64,000 nt of DNA, from assembly GCA_030386875.1 (NCBI GenBank), contig CM059564.1, forward strand, positions 46,520,075 to 46,584,074, written 5' to 3'. This document shows, one piece after another, positions 24,153-38,000 of this stretch (positions are counted from its first letter, which is position 1; every line of letters begins with the position of its first letter). Source of the stretch: Morinoia aosen (taxonomy: Eukaryota; Arthropoda; Malacostraca; Amphipoda; Talitridae). Made by a program: the position numbers and the translations under genes. The notes under the pieces are model-generated. The model ran no database searches, was not told the DNA's origin, and saw only the letters and a program-made list of their open reading frames with translations.

Positions 24153-24349
24153 AAAGGAAGAAAAGGAACCAGTTATTAAATTCACTAAAATAACACGGGA
24201 TGAAATACGCGGAAAAACATCGGTTTACGTTTCCGAATGGTTTCATTTCAAATTTTTTGACTGAAATTAAAAAACATGGTAGGGCATAATAATTGAAAAC
24301 TGTTCGTCAAGTAACACTGTTCTGGACGATGAGTATCTGTTGAAAATTG
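24153..24349. other. Short unique spacer between two 60-bp arrays
   Basis: Nothing recognised. Confidence 0.5.
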
Positions 24350-27300
24350 ACTGGTAATGCGTTGCACTATAATGGCAGGATGGGAGGTAAACAGCATGAA
24401 CCAAAATTGTCTGGTAATGCGTTGCACTATAATGGCCGGATGGGAGGTAAACAGCATGAACCAAAATTGTCTGGTAATGCGTTGCACTATAATGGCAGGA
24501 TGGGAGGTAAACAGCATGAACCAAAATTGTCTGGTAATGCGTTGCACTATAATGGCCGGATGGGAGGTAAACAGCATGAACCAAAATTGTCTGGTAATGC
24601 GTTGCACTATAATGGCAGGATGGGAGGTAAACAGCATGAACCAAAATTGACTGGTAATGCGTTGCACTATAATGGCCGGATGGGAGGTAAACAGCATGAA
24701 CCATAATTGACTGGTAATGCGTTGCACTATAATGGCCGGATGGGAGGTAAACAGCATGAACCAAAATTGTCTGGTAATGCGTTGCACTATAATGGCCGGA
24801 TGGGAGGTAAACAGCATGAACCAAAATTGTCTGGTAATGCGTTTCACTATAATGGCCGGATGGGAGGTAAACAGCATGAACCAAAATTGACTGGTAATGC
24901 GTTGCACTATAATGGCCGGATGGGAGGTAAACAGCATGAACCAAAATTGTCTGGTAATGCGTTGCACTATAATGGCCGGATGGGAGGTAAACAGCATGAA
25001 CCAAAATTGACTGGTAATGCGTTGCACTATAATGGCCGGATGGGAGGTAAACAGCATGAACCATAATTGACTGGTTATGCGTTGCACTATAATGGCCGGA
25101 TGGGAGGTAAACAGCATGAACCAAAATTGACTGGTTATGCGTTGCACTATAATGGCCGGATGGGAGGTAAACAGCATGAACCAAAATTGACTGGTAATGC
25201 GTTGCACTATAATGGCCGGATGGGAGGTAAACAGCATGAACCAAAATTGTCTGGTAATGCGTTGCACTATAATGGCCGGATGGGAGGTAAACAGCATGAA
25301 CCATAATTGACTGGTTATGCGTTGCACTATAATGGCCGGATGGGAGGTAAACAGCATGAACCAAAATTGACTGGTAATGCGTTGCACTATAATGGCCGGA
25401 TGGGAGGTAAACAGCATGAACCAAAATTGACTGGTTATGCGTTGCACTATAATGGCCGGATGGGAGGTAAACAGCATGAACCAAAATTGTCTGGTAATGC
25501 GTTGCACTATAATGGCAGGATGGGAGGTAAACAGCATGAACCAAAATTGACTGGTAATGCGTTGCACTATAATGGCCGGATGGGAGGTAAACAGCATGAA
25601 CCATAATTGACTGGTTATGCGTTGCACTATAATGGCCGGATGGGAGGTAAACAGCATGAACCAAAATTGACTGGTTATGCGTTGCACTATAATGGCCGGA
25701 TGGGAGGTAAACAGCATGAACCAAAATTGACTGGTAATGCGTTGCACTATAATGGCCGGATGGGAGGTAAACAGCATGAACCAAAATTGTCTGGTAATGC
25801 GTTGCACTATAATGGCCGGATGGGAGGTAAACAGCATGAACCATAATTGACTGGTTATGCGTTGCACTATAATGGCCGGATGGGAGGTAAACAGCATGAA
25901 CCAAAATTGACTGGTAATGCGTTGCACTATAATGGCCGGATGGGAGGTAAACAGCATGAACCAAAATTGACTGGTTATGCGTTGCACTATAATGGCCGGA
26001 TGGGAGGTAAACAGCATGAACCAAAATTGTCTGGTAATGCGTTGCACTATAATGGCAGGATGGGAGGTAAACAGCATGAACCAAAATTGACTGGTAATGC
26101 GTTGCACTATAATGGCCGGATGGGAGGTAAACAGCATGAACCAAAATTGTCTGGTAATGCGTTGCACTATAATGGCAGGATGGGAGGTAAACAGCATGAA
26201 CCATAATTGACTGGTTATGCGTTGCACTATAATGGCCGGATGGGAGGTAAACAGCATGAACCAAAATTGACTGGTTATGCGTTGCACTATAATGGCCGGA
26301 TGGGAGGTAAACAGCATGAACCAAAATTGACTGGTTATGCGTTGCACTATAATGGCCGGATGGGAGGTAAACAGCATGAACCAAAATTGACTGGTTATGC
26401 GTTGCACTATAATGGCCGGATGGGAGGTAAACAGCATGAACCATAATTGACTGGTAATGCGTTGCACTATAATGGCCGGATGGGAGGTAAACAGCATGAA
26501 CCAAAATTGTCTGGTAATGCGTTGCACTATAATGGCCGGATGGGAGGTAAACAGCATGAACCAAAATTGTCTGGTAATGCGTTGCACTATAATGGCCGGA
26601 TGGGAGGTAAACAGCATGAACCATAATTGACTGGTTATGCGTTGCACTATAATGGCAGGATGGGAGGTAAACAGCATGAACCATAATTGTCTGGTAATGC
26701 GTTGCACTATAATGGCCGGATGGGAGGTAAACAGCATGAACCAAAATTGTCTGGTAATGCGTTGCACTATAATGGCCGGATGGGAGGTAAACAGCATGAA
26801 CCATAATTGACTGGTTATGCGTTGCACTATAATGGCCGGATGGGAGGTAAACAGCATGAACCAAAATTGACTGGTAATGCGTTGCACTATAATGGCCGGA
26901 TGGGAGGTAAACAGCATGAACCAAAATTGACTGGTAATGCGTTGCACTATAATGGCCGGATGGGAGGTAAACAGCATGAACCAAAATTGACTGGTAATGC
27001 GTTGCACTATAATGGCCGGATGGGAGGTAAACAGCATGAACCAAAATTGTCTGGTAATGCGTTGCACTATAATGGCAGGATGGGAGGTAAACAGCATGAA
27101 CCATAATTGACTGGTTATGCGTTGCACTATAATGGCAGGATGGGAGGTAAACAGCATGAACCAAAATTGACTGGTTATGCGTTGCACTATAATGGCCGGA
27201 TGGGAGGTAAACAGCATGAACCAAAATTGACTGGTAATGCGTTGCACTATAATGGCCGGATGGGAGGTAAACAGCATGAACCAAAATTGACTGGTAATGC

Positions 27301-28727
27301 GTTGCACTATAATGGCCGGATGGGAGGTAAACAGCATGAACCAAAATTGACTGGTTATGCGTTGCACTATAATGGCAGGATGGGAGGTAAACAGCATGAA
27401 CCAAAATTGTCTGGTAATGCGCTGCACTATAATGGCCGGATGGGAGGTAAACAGCATGAACCAAAATTGACTGGTTATGCGTTGCACTATAATGGCAGGA
27501 TGGGAGGTAAACAGCATGAACCAAAATTGTCTGGTAATGCGTTGCACTATAATGGCCGGATGGGAGGTAAACAGCATGAACCATAATTGACTGGTTATGC
27601 GTTGCACTATAATGGCAGGATGGGAGGTAAACAGCATGAACCATAATTGTCTGGTAATGCGTTGCACTATAATGGCCGGATGGGAGGTAAACAGCATGAA
27701 CCAAAATTGTCTGGTAATGCGTTGCACTATAATGGCCGGATGGGAGGTAAACAGCATGAACCATAATTGACTGGTTATGCGTTGCACTATAATGGCCGGA
27801 TGGGAGGTAAACAGCATGAACCAAAATTGACTGGTAATGCGTTGCACTATAATGGCCGGATGGGAGGTAAACAGCATGAACCAAAATTGACTGGTAATGC
27901 GTTGCACTATAATGGCCGGATGGGAGGTAAACAGCATGAACCAAAATTGACTGGTAATGCGTTGCACTATAATGGCCGGATGGGAGGTAAACAGCATGAA
28001 CCAAAATTGTCTGGTAATGCGTTGCACTATAATGGCAGGATGGGAGGTAAACAGCATGAACCATAATTGACTGGTTATGCGTTGCACTATAATGGCAGGA
28101 TGGGAGGTAAACAGCATGAACCAAAATTGACTGGTTATGCGTTGCACTATAATGGCCGGATGGGAGGTAAACAGCATGAACCAAAATTGACTGGTAATGC
28201 GTTGCACTATAATGGCCGGATGGGAGGTAAACAGCATGAACCAAAATTGACTGGTAATGCGTTGCACTATAATGGCCGGATGGGAGGTAAACAGCATGAA
28301 CCAAAATTGACTGGTTATGCGTTGCACTATAATGGCAGGATGGGAGGTAAACAGCATGAACCAAAATTGTCTGGTAATGCGTTGCACTATAATGGCCGGA
28401 TGGGAGGTAAACAGCATGAACCAAAATTGACTGGTTATGCGTTGCACTATAATGGCAGGATGGGAGGTAAACAGCATGAACCAAAATTGACTGGTAATGC
28501 GTTGCACTATAATGGCCGGATGGGAGGTAAACAGCATGAACCAAAATTGACTGGTAATGCGTTGCACTATAATGGCCGGATGGGAGGTAAACAGCATGAA
28601 CCAAAATTGACTGGTAATGCGTTGCACTATAATGGCCGGATGGGAGGTAAACAGCATGAACCAAAATTGACTGGTAATGCGTTGCACTATAATGGCCGGA
28701 TGGGAGGTAAACAGCATGAACCAAAAT
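24350..28727. repeat. Indel-free 60-bp tandem array, 73 copies
   Basis: GTTGCACTATAATGGC falls at exactly every 60th base from 24361 to 28681, so no unit has gained or lost a base. There are only a few variable sites: CAGGA/CCGGA, CCAAAATTG/CCATAATTG, TTGA/TTGT and GGTAATGC/GGTTATGC. The variant order shows block duplications: about 24980-25560 recurs as 25520-26100 (540 bp, 9 units), and about 26540-27480 recurs as 27500-28440 (960 bp, 16 units). Two minus frames stay open for about 1,500 codons (24248-28750 and 24267-28724). The translated 20-residue repeats resemble nothing I know, and I treat the frames as repeat artefacts. Confidence 0.97.
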
Positions 28728-29530
28728 AAATTAAACGTTCTTGTGAGCACGGTTCAATAAAAATATTGCAGGGGGAAGACACCAAAGTTGACATGCTATT
28801 AATCTGGAATGTTTTGCCGCAGGAACTCAAATAATTAAGACCTAAACAAGAAAAAGTGGTCGTCGTGTGGGCAGTTGTATGAATGTGTTGCCGCAACGGT
28901 AAACATAAACGTAAAGAAAACTGATCCTATCATTATCTTATATGTATCTCCAACGTAAAAAGAATTTTAGTTCAAATAGTTCAAAACAGGCATGTGATAT
29001 CTCTGCTTAAGAAGAGCAAAAATATCACAAAATATAGCATTCATCAAAGATTACTTGGAGCCGCTTGGGCACAGATCCAGCCGAGTCAGCTCAGGGTGAC
29101 ACGTAAAAAGGTTTGACAACTTCAGCCCTAATGCCCCAATCAATCTGGTTTTAAAGTGAACCATTGGAATAAAGAACGAATTATGTGAACTGAACTAAGT
29201 TCGAAAAGAGGCTTGAAATATTGCAATACCAACCATTAGAGTGCTCACATTTTGGGACATGGAGTTAAATAAAATATTTTTAGTGTCAGTTAATGGTGTA
29301 TTGTGATAGAGGTTCTTAACATTCATCTGCATTAATCCGAGTCGGAATACACTTCGGACACTCGTACGAATTTGGCATCGCAAAGTCATTTGTGGTGAAG
29401 TTACTGAGAATCGGTACGAGGTACCTTGTTATATGATGAGTTGTGCAGCTGTACTCAGCTCACCTTCAATGGGTTGAATGGGTGGAATTCTAGTAATGTG
29501 TCAAGAAGCAAGCGTTTAGTTTTTTTCGAA
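28728..29530. other. Unique sequence upstream of the Pitx homeobox exon, nothing recognised
   Basis: AT-rich and without recognisable genes. It is probably intronic to Pitx if the N-terminal exon lies further left, but no such exon was identified. Confidence 0.45.
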
Positions 29531-32300
<2,770 letters not shown>

Positions 32301-32517
32301 CTGTGGTTCTTAACCTAGAGGGCGCGAGCCTCCTCAGTAGAGCCTCATTTTTCCCAGTGGTGTTTACGACGACAGAGTGAACTTCCACGGTTGAATATGT
32401 TTGAGGACCTGTTTAAAATATTCTTTGTTGAGAGCTCTTACTTACCAGTCCACCTGCACACAATTTCCCCTGACAATTCTTGAGGGGGCGTGGGAGTAAA
32501 AAGGCTGAGAACCACTG
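32301..32517. mobile_element. hAT-type MITE with 8-bp target-site duplication
   Basis: This 217-bp non-coding element is flanked by a perfect 8-bp direct repeat, CTTTAGTA, at 32293-32300 and 32518-32525. Its ends are imperfect inverted repeats: CTGTGGTTCTTAACCT at the left, while the right end reads AAGGCTGAGAACCACTG, whose complement is CAGTGGTTCTCAGCCTT. The 8-bp duplication and the CAGNGGTTCTNANCC-like terminus are characteristic of hAT elements. It sits in the Pitx intron and has no coding capacity. Confidence 0.9.
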
Positions 32518-32525
32518 CTTTAGTA

Positions 32526-33118
32526 GCTGCCTCAACGTATGTATAGATCTCAATTAAAAATAGCACCTTCATTTTATACGACGTGTGTGCATTAGTTCGA
32601 GGCTATAGGTTGAAAAATATTATTTAATGTAACGAATAATTTTAGCAATCCGTTTTTCAATTCGAAAGCAACTTATTTATTCCAAAACTCAAGGGTTACT
32701 TTTATGTTTGCAAGTCATGCTGGAAAAATGCAATATATTATCAAATGCGAAAAATAAATTTCGAGTTAAAACTCAGTGCATGGAAGAAATACGGCCTTTT
32801 ATTCCGCTATCAATGGCAGTCATAAATACACAAATCAAACGCTCTCATTGCAGATAAATATTACCAGATTCTGGAGTTTATTATTTTACAGCCCTGCCGA
32901 GATTTGCTGGCGGTATCATCAACGTACACCGAGTTTCGGTGTCAGACTACCGTCTCCATAAACTTATTTGCTCTCAAGTTCCGTGTACTGCGCACGTGAT
33001 CTCTATCCACGATGATAATTAGCTCTGCAATATTTGTTTGTTCACTCTTTAGAACATGAGCAGCTTTCGCTAATCCGTAAAGCGATTGTGGAAGGCAATG
33101 CTCAAGCAAAAGCTATAA
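32526..33118. other. Pitx intron: unique sequence between two MITEs
   Basis: AT-rich, nothing recognised. Confidence 0.5.
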
Positions 33119-33368
33119 GGCCGCTGTCACACGGAGACCAAATGGTAGCTTTTCGTAACAATGGTCAACACTCTATGGTGAGCAGTACCACTCGGTCTGT
33201 CCAGCGCTGCGAAACCATAAGATTAAAGCCTTAGTTTGGGACCAGCTTGGTCATACCATGATTTCAGAACCTGAAATCATGGTACGACTAAGCTGGTCCC
33301 AAACTGAGGTCACATAATTAGACGATTATGAAGAAACTTTACCGTTTAGTCTCCCTGTGACAGCGGCC
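33119..33368. mobile_element. 250-bp foldback MITE
   Basis: The left end GGCCGCTGTCACACGGAGAC matches the reverse complement of the right end, GGCCGCTGTCACAGGGAGAC, with one mismatch in 20. The centre is a second, tighter palindrome at about 33232-33306: GTTTGGGACCAGCTT through CATGATTTCAG, then AAC, then the complement. The flanks are TA-rich (ATAA left, TATG right) and no clear target duplication can be assigned, so the superfamily is open. It is non-coding and intronic. Confidence 0.8.
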
Positions 33369-35004
33369 TATGACTCATTTTTGTAAGTATCTCTAATGAC
33401 CCGTCAGCGTTTTTGTACCCCGTAGAAAAATAACTTCTTTAGCTATCACCTGTTTTCATAATGCAGCCAGTAACTGTAATTACCTGCAGCATTTTTGTTC
33501 CTAATGGGACAGTAACTTTTTTAGCTATCATCTCTTTGCATAATCTAGCTAGCAGCTGAAGTGCAGTGAAAACAGCAGAGTTTAAAAGCGGCGGACTGGT
33601 CCAACTTTGCCATCCCACAACCGAACAAGCGAGTAAGCTTCAATTCATTTTTCAGAAAGTTCCAAGCTTCATAGTTTCTGAAAGGCTTCTGATGATATGA
33701 ATTTTATTCACATATTCAACAACTTTTCTACAAATCCGAATGCATTATGGGCTAAATGACACGCAAAGGTATTATATTGAACTATATGCTGTATTTCAGC
33801 AACTCTTCGAAATCTGGGAGCATTACGTTGTGTTCATTAGTTTCCGTTAACGATATGCAGGAGGAAGAGATTGGATTATGGTAAATAAATCTTCCCTCTA
33901 CTGCTGTCAGATGTGTTTTGTGTCTCAATGCTATCGATTATGAAGCTGAAGAGGTAGAAAATATATTTAAAAAGTTCTATATCACTAAACCGATGTGCTC
34001 GGTTAGACATTACTTTCTTTCTCTTTGTAAAATGTTTGTTATTATGACCTTGGCAGATTAATTATTTAATAATGTGATTTATTATTCAAACTTGGAGCAA
34101 GTGTACACACTCTTAAAAAATTTCGAGAAAACTGTTTTGACTCATGAACGAATCTTGCTTATGTCCTCTCAGTATCAGGAACCATCAATAGCATGGACGT
34201 GCCTATAGAAATAGGTGACTGGAAACCTAGTCTTGAATAAATCCCGCTATTAATGTAACAAATAAGCAGCATAAGTTTTCATTGAATTTTTCTCGAATTG
34301 AATGGAAAATTGGGGAAAAGTGTTTACGAAAGTTGACCTGATAGCATCGCTCGAGCCGTGTTATCAGAGGCGCTATCAGGCAGGTGCTATCTGCCCGGTA
34401 GTGACACCTTGGATCATCGGCGTCGCCTTATCTCGTCTGAGTTTGTACGCGCGTGATGATACCTGCATGTTGTGTGACTCACTTACCACAGCGATGATAG
34501 CTCACCAACACTGCAATACTTGCACTGAAAATTCCCACGAGCAGGGGATATGATCGTTTAGGTGATGTGGAATTTGAAAAGAATGCGCTAGGTGTAGGTG
34601 AAAAAGTTTACTTTTGACGGTAAAAATGCAGGGGCCCTTGTAATTTGACTTGAGAAACGCGATGTCAAATCCGCCTATTTCGACGGGTATGAAAAGGAAA
34701 AAAAAGAACATCGATGGTTGAGGTCAAAATGGTCCTCAACCATTGATAAATGAATGAGTAACGCACAGCATTCCTAGCACTGAGAAACATTCGAGGTCGA
34801 AATGATCAACATGAGGAAAGAGTAATGCCTTAATTGTGAGTCAGACCAAAACGTAGATGGACTAATTCGTCCACACGACGAAAAAGTAGAAGTTAAGCAC
34901 GTTAGCTGAAATAAAAATGGTTAAGCAGCAGAAATTGCCAACAAAGACAAGAATGAAGATCTTGTTTTTTTCTACTCGTGATGTTGGTGATGAGAGCCTT
35001 CTCT
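33369..35004. other. Pitx intron: unique sequence up to the CRE array
   Basis: No gene, RNA or element recognised. The ORFs at 34302-34553 and 34502-34711 are small and featureless. Confidence 0.5.
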
Positions 35005-38000
35005 CGCGCTGTAGTGACGTCATACTGGTGTTGTGACGGTGTACTGGCCCCGCGCTGTAGTGACGTCATACTGGTGTTGTGACGGTGTACTGGCCCCGCG
35101 CTGTAGTGACGTCATACTGGTGTTGTGACGGTGTACTGGCCCCGCGCTGTAGTGACGTCATACTGGTGTTGTGACGGTGTACTGGCCCCGCGCTGTAGTG
35201 ACGTCATACTGGTGTTGTGACGGTGTACTGGCCCCGCGCTGTAGTGACGTCATACTGGTGTTGTGACGGTGTACTGGCCCCGCGCTGTACTGACGTCATA
35301 CTGGTGTTGTGACGGTGTACTGGCCCCGCGCTGTAGTGACGTCATACTGGTGTTGTGACGGTGTACTGGCCCCGCGCTGTAGTGACGTCATACTGGTGTT
35401 GTGACGGTGTACTGGCCCCGCGCTGTAGTGACGTCATACTGGTGTTGTGACGGTGTACTGGCCCCGCGCTGTACTGACGTCATACTGGTGTTGTGACGGT
35501 GTACTGGCCCCGCGCTGTAGTGACGTCATACTGGTGTTGTGACGGTGTACTGGCCCCGCGCTGTAGTGACGTCATACTGGTGTTGTGACGGTGTACTGGC
35601 CCCGCGCTGTAGTGACGTCATACTGGTGTTGTGACGGTGTACTGGCCCCGCGCTGTAGTGACGTCATACTGGTGTTGTGACGGTGTACTGGCCCCGCGCT
35701 GTACTGACGTCATACTGGTGTTGTGACGGTGTACTGGCCCCGCGCTGTAGTGACGTCATACTGGTGTTGTGACGGTGTACTGGCCCCGCGCTGTAGTGAC
35801 GTCATACTGGTGTTGTGACGGTGTACTGGCCCCGCGCTGTACTGACGTCATACTGGTGTTGTGACGGTGTACTGGCCCCGCGCTGTACTGACGTCATACT
35901 GGTGTTGTGACGGTGTACTGGCCCCGCGCTGTACTGACGTCATACTGGTGTTGTGACGGTGTACTGGCCCCGCGCTGTACTGACGTCATACTGGTGTTGT
36001 GACGGTGTACTGGCCCCGCGCTGTACTGACGTCATACTGGTGTTGTGACGGTGTACTGGCCCCGCGCTTTACTGACGTCATACTGGTGTTGTGACGGTGT
36101 ACTGGCCCCGCGCTGTACTGACGTCATACTGGTGTTGTGACGGTGTACTGGCCCCGCGCTGTACTGACGTCATACTGGTGTTGTGACGGTGTACTGGCCC
36201 CGCGCTGTAGTGACGTCATACTGGTGTTGTGACGGTGTACTGGCCCCGCGCTGTACTGACGTCATACTGGTGTTGTGACGGTGTACTGGCCCCGCGCTGT
36301 AGTGACGTCATACTGGTGTTGTGACGGTGTACTGGCCCCGCGCTGTAGTGACGTCATACTGGTGTTGTGACGGTGTACTGGCCCCGCGCTGTAGTGACGT
36401 CATACTGGTGTTGTGGCGGTGTACTGGCCCCGCGCTGTACTGACGTCATACTGGTGTTGTGACGGTGTACTGGCCCCGCGCTGTAGTGACGTCATACTGG
36501 TGTTGTGACGGTGTACTGGCCCCGCGCTGTAGTGACGTCATACTGGTGTTGTGACGGTGTACTGGCCCCGCGCTGTAGTGACGTCATACTGGTGTTGTGA
36601 CGGTGTACTGGCCCCGCGCTGTAGTGACGTCATACTGGTGTTGTGACGGTGTACTGGCCCCGCGCTGTAGTGACGTCATACTGGTGTTGTGACGGTGTAC
36701 TGGCCCCGCGCTGTACTGACGTCATACTGGTGTTGTGACGGTGTACTGGCCCCGCGCTGTACTGACGTCATACTGGTGTTGTGACGGTGTACTGGCCCCG
36801 CGCTGTACTGACGTCATACTGGTGTTGTGACGGTGTACTGGCCCCGCGCTGTAGTGACGTCATACTGGTGTTGTGACGGTGTACTGGCCCCGCGCTGTAG
36901 TGACGTCATACTGGTGTTGTGACGGTGTACTGGCCCCGCGCTGTACTGACGTCATACTGGTGTTGTGACGGTGTACTGGCCCCGCGCTGTAGTGACGTCA
37001 TACTGGTGTTGTGACGGTGTACTGGCCCCGCGCTGTAGTGACGTCATACTGGTGTTGTGACGGTGTACTGGCCCCGCGCTGTACTGACGTCATACTGGTG
37101 TTGTGACGGTGTACTGGCCCCGCGCTGTAGTGACGTCATACTGGTGTTGTGACGGTGTACTGGCCCCGCGCTGTAGTGACGTCATACTGGTGTTGTGACG
37201 GTGTACTGGCCCCGCGCTGTACTGACGTCATACTGGTGTTGTGACGGTGTACTGGCCCCGCGCTGTACTGACGTCATACTGGTGTTGTGACGGTGTACTG
37301 GCCCCGCGCTGTAGTGACGTCATACTGGTGTTGTGACGGTGTACTGGCCCCGCGCTGTACTGACGTCATACTGGTGTTGTGACGGTGTACTGGCCCCGCG
37401 CTGTAGTGACGTCATACTGGTGTTGTGACGGTGTACTGGCCCCGCGCTGTAGTGACGTCATACTGGTGTTGTGACGGTGTACTGGCCCCGCGCTGTAGTG
37501 ACGTCATACTGGTGTTGTGACGGTGTACTGGCCCCGCGCTGTACTGACGTCATACTGGTGTTGTGACGGTGTACTGGCCCCGCGCTATAGTGACGTCATA
37601 CTGGTGTTGTGACGGTGTACTGGCCCCGCGCTGTACTGACGTCATACTGGTGTTGTGACGGTGTACTGGCCCCGCGCTGTAGTGACGTCATACTGGTGTT
37701 GTGACGGTGTACTGGCCCCGCGCTGTAGTGACGTCATACTGGTGTTGTGACGGTGTACTGGCCCCGCGCTGTAGTGACGTCATACTGGTGTTGTGACGGT
37801 GTACTGGCCCCGCGCTGTACTGACGTCATACTGGTGTTGTGACGGTGTACTGGCCCCGCGCTGTACTGACGTCATACTGGTGTTGTGACGGTGTACTGGC
37901 CCCGCGCTGTACTGACGTCATACTGGTGTTGTGACGGTGTACTGGCCCCGCGCTGTACTGACGTCATACTGGTGTTGTGACGGTGTACTGGCCCCGCGCT

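Noticed and set aside
24248-28750. 1,500-codon minus-strand ORF (and a 1,485-codon ORF in a second frame) with 20-residue repeats
   Set aside because: A 60-bp unit keeps any stop-free frame open indefinitely. Two frames on one strand are open at once, and there is no attached non-repeat domain or codon pattern to suggest translation.
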